In this document: positions 1 through 6,136 of the stretch, in pieces
Layout of the letters: each line of letters starts with the position of its first letter
How positions within the stretch are numbered: position 1 is the stretch's first letter
Origin: Sulfurovum sp. UBA1140
GTDB lineage: Bacteria > Campylobacterota > Campylobacteria > Campylobacterales > Sulfurovaceae
Length of the DNA: 7,141 nucleotides
Assembly: GCA_002311915.1 (NCBI GenBank)
Contig: DCAF01000032.1
Span: forward strand, 10,719-17,859
Reading direction: 5' to 3'
The notes under the pieces: generated by a model
Seen by the model: only the letters and a program-made list of their open reading frames with translations
What the model was told of the DNA's origin: nothing
Databases searched by the model: none
Translations under genes and position numbers: made by a program

Positions 1-277
1 AGAGAGTAACGGTAATACAAACAGCCCAGTTATAACGCTCCCCATATTTTATAAAGCCGATGCAGGAAGACTTCTTGGCTCTCAATGTGCACAGTGTCAT
101 GGTACCAATGGGGTCTCTGTAAATGAGTGGGACAGTATCGCTGGAAAAAGTGACTTAGCCGATGAGATTTTTGAAGACGATGAGCCAATTATGTCTGCCC
201 AAGCCCATGGATATACCAGTGAAGAAGTTACGCTTATTGGTAACTGGTTAAGAACACTTAGTAAAAATGATGATTAG
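1..277 (+). CDS. c-type cytochrome subunit of flavocytochrome c sulfide dehydrogenase (5' end outside window)
   Basis: This is the C-terminal 91 residues of a periplasmic class I cytochrome c; the frame is open to the left edge and stops at TAG 275-277, so signal peptide and start lie outside. The haem-attachment motif CAQCH is at visible residues 29-33 (bases 86-100), and Met64 (base 191, in IMSAQAHGYT) is the likely distal haem ligand. The layout (CxxCHGTxG, then IMxxxxxGYT, then a final helix ending WLRTL) matches, from memory, the first haem domain of Allochromatium FccA. Such a subunit takes electrons from the FAD protein that oxidises sulfide and passes them to the respiratory chain. 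The flavin subunit follows immediately, which supports the assignment. Only one haem is visible, whereas Allochromatium FccA has two; a second upstream cannot be excluded. The first residues (SNGNTNSP) look like a flexible linker. The alternative is a generic monohaem cytochrome. Confidence 0.85.
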   Translation, partial: ESNGNTNSPVITLPIFYKADAGRLLGSQCAQCHGTNGVSVNEWDSIAGKSDLADEIFEDDEPIMSAQAHGYTSEEVTLIGNWLRTLSKNDD

Positions 278-282
278 GAGAG
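277..282 (+). promoter_or_regulatory. ribosome binding site of the flavin subunit
   Basis: GGAGAG begins on the last base of the cytochrome stop codon and lies five bases before ATG 288. It favours ATG 288 over the in-frame ATGs at 267 and 270, which lie inside the cytochrome gene and upstream of this site. Confidence 0.75.
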
Positions 283-287
283 AAAAA

Positions 288-1541
288 ATGAAAACAATAC
301 ATTTAAATTCAAGACGAGATTTTATGAAATTTGTAGGAGTTAGCTCTCTGTTTGCTATAACTCCCACTGTAGCAAACTCTGCGACCATACCTCATATTGT
401 GGTGGTTGGTGGTGGATTTGCAGGAGCAACCTGTGCAAAATACTTAAAGATGTGGGGAGGAGCCAGTATTGATGTTACCATCATAGAAGCGAACTCAACT
501 TATGTCTCCCCGATACTTAGTAACTTGGTACTTAATGGACAGAAGAGAACGTCTGACTTATCATTCACTTACGGAACCCTAAGCAGTAAGTATGGCATTA
601 ATATGATTCATAGTACCGTAAACAGTGTAGATAAAATCACTCAAACGCTTAGTTTAGCTAATGGAAATCGTGTGAAGTATGACAAGTTGGTCTTGGCTTC
701 AGGTATAGACTTTATAAAGATAAATGATTATGACATCACGAAAGTACCTCATGCATGGAAAGCAGGAGAGCAGACCAATATATTAAAAGCACAAATTGAT
801 GCCATGGTTGATGGGGATACTTTTACCATGACCATTCCATCTGCACCCTATCGTTGTCCTCCTGGACCATACGAGAGAGCCTGTGTGGTGGCTGACTATT
901 TGAAAAACAAAAAAGGGTACAAAAATTGTAAAGTGGTTGTGTTGGATGCCAATACCAATATTATAGTAGAAGCCGATGCCTTTGGTGCTAAATTTGCAGA
1001 GTATGGTGTAGAGTATCGACCAAGTACCACCGTAACAGCTGTTGATGACACTGCTAAAACGGTTACCTTTACAGAAGATGGTACATCAAAAAGTTTAAGC
1101 TCAACCGTTTTAAATGTGATACCAAATCAAAAAGCAGCTTCTATTGTTTTTACAACAGGTGTAAATTCTGGAAATTGGGCTCCGATTAATCCATTGAGCT
1201 ATGAGTCGGTATTGACCAGTGGTATTTATATTATTGGTGACTCTCAAGCCACAGGACAACCCAAAGCTGGACATATTGCAAACTCTGAAGCCAAAGTGTG
1301 TGCTGATGCGATTTTAAGAACTTTAAGTGGTGTGGCACTCTATCCTTCACCTAAAACCAACTCAGCTTGTTATAGTCCAACTTCGGCAACAGAAGCCTCT
1401 TGGTTAACAGGTGTCTATAAATATGACGCTACGACCCAAACCATGGTTGCTTCAAATTTAGCAGCGGGACACTCAGAAGTTGCAAACTATAAAAAGATGT
1501 TCTTATGGTCAGGGAATCTGTTTGCTGATACGTTTGCCTAA
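288..1541 (+). CDS. fccB: flavocytochrome c sulfide dehydrogenase, FAD-binding subunit
   Basis: This 417-residue protein oxidises sulfide in the periplasm and hands electrons to the cytochrome encoded just upstream (10-base gap, same strand). The N-terminus carries a textbook Tat motif, SRRDFMK (residues 8-14), then a hydrophobic stretch and a probable cleavage site after VANSA (about residue 32), so it should be exported folded with FAD. The Rossmann site GGGFAG is at 41-46, and a second FAD contact is around GD 317-318. The active-site signature YRCPPGPYERA is at 188-198, with redox Cys190. The C-terminal FCSD flavin-binding domain supplies Cys361 in ACYS, the expected disulfide partner, and the protein ends in the usual DTF(A/G). 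Odd point: Pro75 occupies the position of Allochromatium Cys42, the residue that covalently anchors FAD, so flavin is probably not held through that cysteine here. Alternative names are soxF or sulfide:quinone reductase-like; the CPPGPYER motif and cytochrome partner favour FccB. Confidence 0.92.
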   Translation: MKTIHLNSRRDFMKFVGVSSLFAITPTVANSATIPHIVVVGGGFAGATCAKYLKMWGGASIDVTIIEANSTYVSPILSNLVLNGQKRTSDLSFTYGTLSSKYGINMIHSTVNSVDKITQTLSLANGNRVKYDKLVLASGIDFIKINDYDITKVPHAWKAGEQTNILKAQIDAMVDGDTFTMTIPSAPYRCPPGPYERACVVADYLKNKKGYKNCKVVVLDANTNIIVEADAFGAKFAEYGVEYRPSTTVTAVDDTAKTVTFTEDGTSKSLSSTVLNVIPNQKAASIVFTTGVNSGNWAPINPLSYESVLTSGIYIIGDSQATGQPKAGHIANSEAKVCADAILRTLSGVALYPSPKTNSACYSPTSATEASWLTGVYKYDATTQTMVASNLAAGHSEVANYKKMFLWSGNLFADTFA

Positions 1542-1585
1542 AACAGTATAAATTTTAGACTATTCTCTATTTTTTAAACTTATGT

Positions 1586-2824
1586 CTACAAAAGAGTATT
1601 TTTAGTGTGAACTACCTCTCGACTCTCCCCTTTGGCTAACTCCATCACTTGCCACGGTAAGCCTTGGGTATTAAGCTCGTCCATAAATGGGTCGGGGTCG
1701 AACTCTTCTATATTAAAGACCCCTTTGCCTTGCCATATTCCTTTAAGTATTAATTTTGCACCAATCATGGCAGGAACTCCTGTGGTGTAGCTAACCCCTT
1801 GGCTCATGACTTCAGCATAACACTTTTCGTGGTCACTGATTTGGTAGATATAAATGGTTCGCTCTTTACCATCTTTAATCCCTTTGGCAAAAATTCCAAT
1901 ATTGGTTTTGCCTGTGGTTCGGTTTCCTAAAGAGGCAGGGTCAGGAAGTAGGGTGGCTAAAAACTCCATGGGTACAATCTTTTGACCCTTATGCTCAACC
2001 TCTTTAATGCCCAACATGCCCACATTTTCTAAACACTTCATATGGGTAAGGTAGCTCTCTCCGAAGGTCATAAAGAATCGAATTCGTTTTAATCCTTTAA
2101 TGTGTTTGACCAGACTCTCCATCTCTTCATGATAGAGCAGATAGGAGTCTTTGGCTCCTATCTCGGGGTAGTCCCACACCTGTTTAATTTCCATCGGCTC
2201 GGTCTCTATCCAAACGCCATTTTCCCAATAACGCCCTTTAGCACTTACTTCACGTAGGTTAATTTCGGGGTTGAAGTTGGTGGCAAATGCGTATCCGTGA
2301 TCACCTGCATTACAATCTAAAATATCAATGGTATGAATCTCATCAAAATAGTGTTTTTGGGCATATGCACAAAACAGATTGGTTACCCCTGGGTCAAACC
2401 CTGAACCCAACAAGCCCATAATATTAGCATCTTTAAACTGCTCATCTCTTGCCCACTGCTCTTTGTACTCAAATTTGGCTGTATTGGGGTGTTCGTAGTT
2501 GGCAGTATCTAAATAGTCGATACCACACTGGCTACATGCATCCATAATGGTCAAATCTTGATAGGGCAGTGCTACATTAATTACAATGTCGGGTTTTATT
2601 TTATTAAACAGTACCAATATATCCGCCACACTGTCAGCATCAATGGTTTCGGTTCGTAGGCTAACACCTGTTTTAGCCAAAACATTCTTGGCAATGGTAT
2701 CACACTTAGAAACTGTTCGACTTGCTAAGGTAATTTCACCAAAGCTTTTAACATTCATAGCACATTTAAATGCAACAACATTTCCAACGCCACCTGCACC
2801 GATAATTAGGGTTTTTTTTGACAT
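1586..2824 (-). CDS. carboxynorspermidine/carboxyspermidine dehydrogenase (saccharopine dehydrogenase family)
   Basis: This 412-residue cytoplasmic enzyme belongs to the saccharopine dehydrogenase-like (Lys9) family. It has an N-terminal NAD(P) Rossmann motif GAGGVG at residues 9-14, the post-beta2 segment LASRT at 33-37, and the family blocks NVALPYQD (83-90), GSGFDPGV (140-147) and CNAGDHG (171-177). In Campylobacter jejuni and Vibrio, close relatives reductively condense aspartate semialdehyde with putrescine or diaminopropane to give carboxyspermidine or carboxynorspermidine, which NspC-type decarboxylase turns into the polyamine. That role is inferred from family and phylum; no decarboxylase gene is in the window. 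ATG at 2824 is chosen because AAGGAGA lies just upstream; an in-frame ATG at 2893 would add 23 residues, lacks this support and would precede the predicted promoter. The gene converges on fccB (44-base gap) and diverges from the dedA operon. True lysine-pathway saccharopine dehydrogenase is the less likely alternative. Confidence 0.85.
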   Translation of the reverse strand: MSKKTLIIGAGGVGNVVAFKCAMNVKSFGEITLASRTVSKCDTIAKNVLAKTGVSLRTETIDADSVADILVLFNKIKPDIVINVALPYQDLTIMDACSQCGIDYLDTANYEHPNTAKFEYKEQWARDEQFKDANIMGLLGSGFDPGVTNLFCAYAQKHYFDEIHTIDILDCNAGDHGYAFATNFNPEINLREVSAKGRYWENGVWIETEPMEIKQVWDYPEIGAKDSYLLYHEEMESLVKHIKGLKRIRFFMTFGESYLTHMKCLENVGMLGIKEVEHKGQKIVPMEFLATLLPDPASLGNRTTGKTNIGIFAKGIKDGKERTIYIYQISDHEKCYAEVMSQGVSYTTGVPAMIGAKLILKGIWQGKGVFNIEEFDPDPFMDELNTQGLPWQVMELAKGESREVVHTKNTLL

Positions 2825-2829
2825 AGAGT

Positions 2830-2836
2830 CTCCTTT
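2830..2836 (-). promoter_or_regulatory. ribosome binding site of the carboxy(nor)spermidine dehydrogenase
   Basis: Read on the minus strand, AAAGGAG-type sequence ends five bases before ATG 2824. It fixes the start and rules out the longer frame beginning at 2893. Confidence 0.8.
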
Positions 2837-2849
2837 GAATAATTTTTGA

Positions 2850-2858
2850 ATTTTAGCA
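2850..2858 (-). promoter_or_regulatory. probable promoter (-10) of the carboxy(nor)spermidine dehydrogenase
   Basis: On the minus strand this reads TGCTAAAAT, an extended -10 element (TGnTAnAAT type), 25 bases upstream of the chosen ATG. Transcription would begin near 2843, giving a leader of about 20 bases. No convincing -35 box is visible, as is usual for Campylobacterota sigma-70 promoters. Confidence 0.45.
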
Positions 2859-2921
2859 CAAATAGTAGGTTGAAACCATAAAAATAAAAACAATAGAGAG
2901 TAGGATTTAAAGAAATAATAC

Positions 2922-2927
2922 TATAAT
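2922..2927 (+). promoter_or_regulatory. probable promoter (-10) of the dedA-phosphatase operon
   Basis: A perfect TATAAT lies 26 bases before the TTG start of dedA, in an A/T-rich stretch with no clear -35. Transcription would begin near 2934. It is divergent from the promoter at 2850-2858, about 65 bases away. Confidence 0.55.
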
Positions 2928-2953
2928 CTTTTTTAAAAATTAAAGGTCTTTAT

Positions 2954-3517
2954 TTGGAAGATACATTAACATCACTTAGTACATGGGGTTATTTAGCCTT
3001 GGCATTTTTCTCGTTTGGGGGTTCACTCGTGGTCGTAGCAGCGGCTGGGGTTCTTTCGTATATGGGAGAGATGAACCTTTTAATCTCACTTGCGATTGCC
3101 ACCATATTTAACTATATTGGAGACATGTTCCTTTTTTACTTGGGGCGTTATCATAAAGAGGATATTAAACCCTATTTTGAAAAGCACAAACGTAAAGTTG
3201 CACTCTCGACACTTATACTGCGTAAATATGGAGTCTTGGCAATATTTATACAGAAATTTCTTTACGGTATAAAAACACTTATTCCCATTTCGATGGCACT
3301 ATCACGATACGACTTTAAAAAATTTGGATTGTATAATTTGTTGGCTTCACCATTTTTTGTGGCAGTTATTATGTTTAGTGCCTACTTTTCGGGCGAGACG
3401 ATTAAAGCTCTGTTTGAATCATTTAAAGAGTACCCTTGGGTTCCATTTTTAATACTCTTTTCGATTGTTGGAGCCACTTGGTACGCTATGGAACACTTTA
3501 CGAAGAGGAGACGATAA
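2954..3517 (+). CDS. DedA-family (VTT domain) inner-membrane protein
   Basis: This is a 187-residue polytopic membrane protein. Hydrophobic segments lie at about residues 12-38, 41-64, 92-117, 124-147 and 161-179. The loop-helix after the first two contains NYIGDMFLFYLGR (53-65), matching the family's GD...Y..GR block, and FIQKFLYGIKT (98-108) occupies the place of the usual F..RF.PG.RT block. Some DedA proteins are known to flip undecaprenyl phosphate or phosphatidylethanolamine across the inner membrane and to support membrane potential; the substrate here is unknown. Start is TTG 2954, with AAAGG at 2942-2946 seven bases upstream and a promoter just before it. The stop overlaps the next start as TAATG, so the two genes are translationally coupled. 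Odd points: lysines 101 and 107 replace the two family arginines, and the family's early PGE segment reads GGS (22-24), losing the acidic residue. Length is slightly short for the family. Confidence 0.82.
   Translation: MEDTLTSLSTWGYLALAFFSFGGSLVVVAAAGVLSYMGEMNLLISLAIATIFNYIGDMFLFYLGRYHKEDIKPYFEKHKRKVALSTLILRKYGVLAIFIQKFLYGIKTLIPISMALSRYDFKKFGLYNLLASPFFVAVIMFSAYFSGETIKALFESFKEYPWVPFLILFSIVGATWYAMEHFTKRRR
3506..3510 (+). promoter_or_regulatory. ribosome binding site of the histidine phosphatase, inside dedA
   Basis: AGGAG within the last codons of dedA stands six bases before ATG 3517. It selects that start over an in-frame ATG at 3436, which would add 27 residues translated from inside dedA. 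Confidence 0.75.
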
Positions 3518-4110
3518 TGAACTACCCACCCATAATACTGATACGTCACGGAGAGACCCAATGGAATATTGAAGGGCGTTATCAAGGTCAAAAAGATTCA
3601 CCCTTAACTAAAAAAGGCAGAGAACAATCTCGATTAAACGCTTTAAAATTGGCTAAAAAGATAAAAAACCTTGATGAGGTCTCTTTTTTCTCTTCTCCAT
3701 TGGGCAGAGCTAAAGCTTCGGCGTTGATTATTTGTCAGACACTGGGGATTGCAGAAGAGAGGATTGTTTTTAGAAAAGAGATTGCTGAATTTGATTATGG
3801 TATCTTTGAAGGGGAGCTTAAATCGTTTTGCCAAATCACCTATGCCACAGAGTTTAAAGCCCGAGAAGCTGATAAGTGGTATTATGAAATAGAGGGTGGG
3901 GAGTCTTACGAGTTAGTAACCCAGCGACTAAAATGCTGGTTGGCAACCCTAGACCCAACAAAAACGGCAGTAATTATTGCCCATGAGATGATAAATCGTG
4001 CTTTACGAGGACTCTATCAGGGGTTACCTCATGAGCAGACACTAACATTAAGACAAGCCAACGATGTGGTTTTACTGCTTCAAAATCGTGAAGAGTTTCT
4101 ACTCACTTAA
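3517..4110 (+). CDS. histidine phosphatase superfamily protein (phosphoglycerate-mutase-like, branch 1)
   Basis: This 197-residue cytoplasmic protein has the phosphohistidine-forming motif LIRHGET at residues 8-14, with Arg10 and acceptor His11. It continues with the usual N.EGRYQG..DSPLT..G block (17-34), second-arginine motif SSPLGRA (Arg64), the probable proton donor Glu91 in EFDYGIFEG, the GGES segment at 127-130, and the second catalytic histidine His156. All core catalytic residues are present, so it should be an active phosphatase or mutase; the substrate cannot be read from sequence, and homologues range from GpmB-like phosphatases to CobC (alpha-ribazole phosphatase). His156 is followed by Glu (AHEMINRALRG) rather than the common Gly. 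The start overlaps the dedA stop by one base, so the pair forms one operon and may share a role in phospholipid or isoprenoid-phosphate handling, which is inference only. A weak hairpin terminator follows. Confidence 0.87.
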   Translation: MNYPPIILIRHGETQWNIEGRYQGQKDSPLTKKGREQSRLNALKLAKKIKNLDEVSFFSSPLGRAKASALIICQTLGIAEERIVFRKEIAEFDYGIFEGELKSFCQITYATEFKAREADKWYYEIEGGESYELVTQRLKCWLATLDPTKTAVIIAHEMINRALRGLYQGLPHEQTLTLRQANDVVLLLQNREEFLLT

Positions 4111-4120
4111 AGCTCCTATA

Positions 4121-4140
4121 CGCAAGAATCTTGTGACTTT
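4121..4140 (+). terminator. weak possible intrinsic terminator of the dedA operon
   Basis: A six-pair stem (4121-4126 with 4130-4135, one G-U pair) encloses the three-base loop AAT and is followed by ACTTTT. Stem and U run are both short, so termination may be partial and some rpoD transcription could come from upstream. Confidence 0.3.
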
Positions 4141-4163
4141 TAATATTAAGTAAATAATAATTT

Positions 4164-4172
4164 GGGTATAAT
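4164..4172 (+). promoter_or_regulatory. probable rpoD promoter (-10 element)
   Basis: TATAAT at 4167-4172 is preceded by TTTGGG, close to the Campylobacterota sigma-70 pattern of a T-rich stretch, a G and TATAAT. No -35 box is apparent at the right distance. Transcription would begin near 4179, giving a leader of about 47 bases before TTG 4227. Confidence 0.65.
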
Positions 4173-4212
4173 GTCCACTTAAACACTGCTAACAAAAAAT
4201 CACAATACTTAC

Positions 4213-4217
4213 AAGGA
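4213..4217 (+). promoter_or_regulatory. ribosome binding site deciding the rpoD start
   Basis: AAGGA lies nine bases before TTG 4227 but only three before the other in-frame TTG at 4221. Three bases is too close for normal initiation, so 4227 is preferred. Confidence 0.6.
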
Positions 4218-4226
4218 ATCTTGCTT

Positions 4227-6098
4227 TTGGCTACCAAAGATATTAATAAAAATTTAGATGAAATTTTTACAAAATGTAAAAAAGGGGATGTTCTTACCTT
4301 TGAGAACCTCGCAAAAGAGTTTGAAAAACAACCAACACTTGTACAATCAAGAAGAATTTTAAAATTATCACAAAAGCATAATTTTAATGTTTTATCTTCA
4401 TCTGAATACTCTAAGTTTCTTTTTGAAAAAGAGAGAAAAAGAATTGAACTGGCAAGAAGAAACAGTCAAAAAGAGGATAGGGAAGATTTTGACTTTTTAA
4501 AAGAGAAAGAGCTTTTAGAGTGGAGTCGTTCGGACAGTCCTGTACGAATGTATCTGCGTGAGATGGGTAAAATACCCCTGCTTACCAAAGAGGAAGAGAT
4601 TTTTCTAAGCCGTGAAATTGAGGGTGGTGAAGATATTATTTTAGATGCCATCTGTTCGGTTCCCTATCTTATTGATTATATTCTTAACTATAAAGAGCCT
4701 CTACTTAATCGTGAACGACGGGTTAAAGAGCTTTTTAAAAGTTTTGAAGATGAGAAAGAGACCACCGATAATGATAAGTCATTAGAAGAGACAACTACCA
4801 ATGGTAGCGAAGTAAAAAAAGAGGAAAAACCTGCTAAAAAAGGGATTGACAAACGGGTTAAACAGGTGGTTGACAGTTTTAGAGCACTCTTAAAAGCTAA
4901 AAAAGATTGGTTAAAAAGTCGTGAAGAGTTAGATATTCTGCTTGAGATAGAAGATAATGTCGAAAAAAGAATGCATGAGAATATGAAAGTTGCCTTTAAA
5001 AAACAGCTTCTTAAACTCTCGCTTATTGACCTTGGACCTACCTCTAAACTGATTAATGAGTTGGTTAAAGCGATGGAGACTGCACTTAAAAGTGATGATG
5101 GTTTTGACAAAGAGTTAAAACGATTAGAGTATAAACTCCCACTTTTTAATGATACTTTGAAGATTAACCACCAAAAGATACTTGATAATATTCTTGATAT
5201 GGATAAAGAGGACATTACCGATTCAGTTCCAGAGACGACCATGGTAAGTACCTATGTTGAAATCAAGAAACTTTTTGAAACCAAAGAGGCAAGTAAAGAT
5301 AGCTTTAATCTTGACCCTGATAAACTAGAAGAGATTTTAGGTCAAATTCGTCGTGGTAAGAAGAAGAGTGAAAAAGCCAAAACACGTATGGCAAAATCAA
5401 ACCTTCGATTGGTTGTCTCTATTGCCAAGCGTTATACCAACCGTGGTTTACCATTTCTTGACTTGATTCAAGAGGGTAATATTGGTCTAATGAAAGCTGT
5501 TGATAAGTTTGAGTATCAAAAAGGGTACAAGTTTTCAACCTATGCCACATGGTGGATTCGTCAAGCTATTTCACGTGCCATTGCTGACCAAGCCCGTACC
5601 ATTAGAATCCCCATTCACATGATTGAGACGATTAATCGTATTAATAAAATTATTCGTAAAAATCTTCAAGAATCGGGCAAAGAGCCCGATTTAGATACCA
5701 TTGCTAGAGAGGTCGGATTGTCGGTTGATAAGGTTAAAAATGTAATTAAGATTACCAAAGAACCAGTCAGTTTAGAGACTCCTGTGGGCGATGAGGATGA
5801 TGGACGATTTGGTGACTTTATTGAAGATAAAACAACCATTAGCCCTTCGGATGCAGTTCTGAAAGATGATTTAAACAATCAGATAGATGAAGTCCTTGAT
5901 CAACTTAATGAACGAGAAAAAGCGGTTATTAGAATGCGTTTTGGACTGCTAAGTGATGAGAGTGATCGAACACTTGAAGAGATTGGTAAAGAGTTGAGCG
6001 TAACTAGGGAGCGTGTAAGACAGATAGAGTCTTCTGCTATTAAAAAGTTAAAACACCCTAGAGTAGGGCGTAAGCTTAAGAACTATATCGAAGGTTAA
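4227..6098 (+). CDS. rpoD: RNA polymerase sigma factor RpoD (sigma-70)
   Basis: This 623-residue primary sigma factor directs RNA polymerase to housekeeping promoters. Domains in order: a region 1.1-like N-terminus (about 1-80); region 1.2, DSPVRMYLREMGKIPLL (103-119); a long charged non-conserved region (about 140-380), full-length as in E. coli RpoD; regions 2.1-2.4 from Ala384 through the near-invariant YATWWIRQAISRAIADQ (439-455) and ARTIRIPIHM; region 3 (GKEPDLDTIAREVGLS); and region 4.2 with the -35-binding helix-turn-helix TLEEIGKELSVTRERVRQIE (582-601), followed by KKLKHP. The start is TTG, chosen by spacing to AAGGA; an alternative TTG at 4221 would add two residues. It stands alone behind its own promoter and converges on glnB. 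No truncation or unusual substitution is seen in regions 2 and 4. Confidence 0.97.
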   Translation: MATKDINKNLDEIFTKCKKGDVLTFENLAKEFEKQPTLVQSRRILKLSQKHNFNVLSSSEYSKFLFEKERKRIELARRNSQKEDREDFDFLKEKELLEWSRSDSPVRMYLREMGKIPLLTKEEEIFLSREIEGGEDIILDAICSVPYLIDYILNYKEPLLNRERRVKELFKSFEDEKETTDNDKSLEETTTNGSEVKKEEKPAKKGIDKRVKQVVDSFRALLKAKKDWLKSREELDILLEIEDNVEKRMHENMKVAFKKQLLKLSLIDLGPTSKLINELVKAMETALKSDDGFDKELKRLEYKLPLFNDTLKINHQKILDNILDMDKEDITDSVPETTMVSTYVEIKKLFETKEASKDSFNLDPDKLEEILGQIRRGKKKSEKAKTRMAKSNLRLVVSIAKRYTNRGLPFLDLIQEGNIGLMKAVDKFEYQKGYKFSTYATWWIRQAISRAIADQARTIRIPIHMIETINRINKIIRKNLQESGKEPDLDTIAREVGLSVDKVKNVIKITKEPVSLETPVGDEDDGRFGDFIEDKTTISPSDAVLKDDLNNQIDEVLDQLNEREKAVIRMRFGLLSDESDRTLEEIGKELSVTRERVRQIESSAIKKLKHPRVGRKLKNYIEG

Positions 6099-6111
6099 TA
6101 GATAACCTTCG
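6089..6111 (+). terminator. perfect hairpin overlapping the rpoD stop codon
   Basis: CGAAGGTTA (6089-6097) pairs perfectly with TAACCTTCG (6103-6111) around the five-base loop ATAGA. The rpoD TAA stop is at the top of the left arm. No U tract follows, so it is not a standard intrinsic terminator; it may protect the rpoD 3' end or act with the neighbouring hairpin. Being symmetric, it would also form in read-through transcripts from glnB. Confidence 0.45.
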
Positions 6112-6113
6112 CA

Positions 6114-6136
6114 GAAGAGGCTTAAAGTGCCTCTTC
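6114..6136 (-). terminator. perfect hairpin overlapping the glnB stop codon
   Basis: GAAGAGGC (6114-6121) pairs perfectly with GCCTCTTC (6129-6136) around a seven-base loop that holds the glnB stop. It is separated by two bases from the hairpin at 6089-6111. No U run follows on the minus strand, so function as a terminator is uncertain, but its place at the end of the amt-glnB transcript fits. Confidence 0.45.

Noticed and set aside
267..287. Longer fccB starting at ATG 267
   Set aside because: It overlaps the cytochrome gene, lies upstream of the GGAGAG site, and would put extra residues ahead of a normal Tat signal.
1538..1558. Possible hairpin CTAAAA/TTTTAG after fccB
   Set aside because: It has only six A-T-rich pairs, a nine-base loop, and a T run 12 or more bases away, so it is too weak to call a terminator.
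2586..2849. 87-codon open frame on the plus strand inside the dehydrogenase gene
   Set aside because: It is an antisense shadow of a well-supported gene, with no recognisable domain.
2868..2877. Small inverted repeat GGTTGAAACC near the divergent promoters
   Set aside because: Four-base arms are expected by chance; without conservation data it cannot be called an operator.
2825..2893. 23-residue N-terminal extension of the carboxy(nor)spermidine dehydrogenase
   Set aside because: The strong RBS next to ATG 2824 and the Rossmann strand starting directly after it favour the shorter protein.
4688..5242. 184-codon open frame antisense to rpoD
   Set aside because: It is Ser/Leu-rich, the mirror of the Lys/Glu-rich non-conserved region of RpoD; no domain or convincing RBS is apparent.
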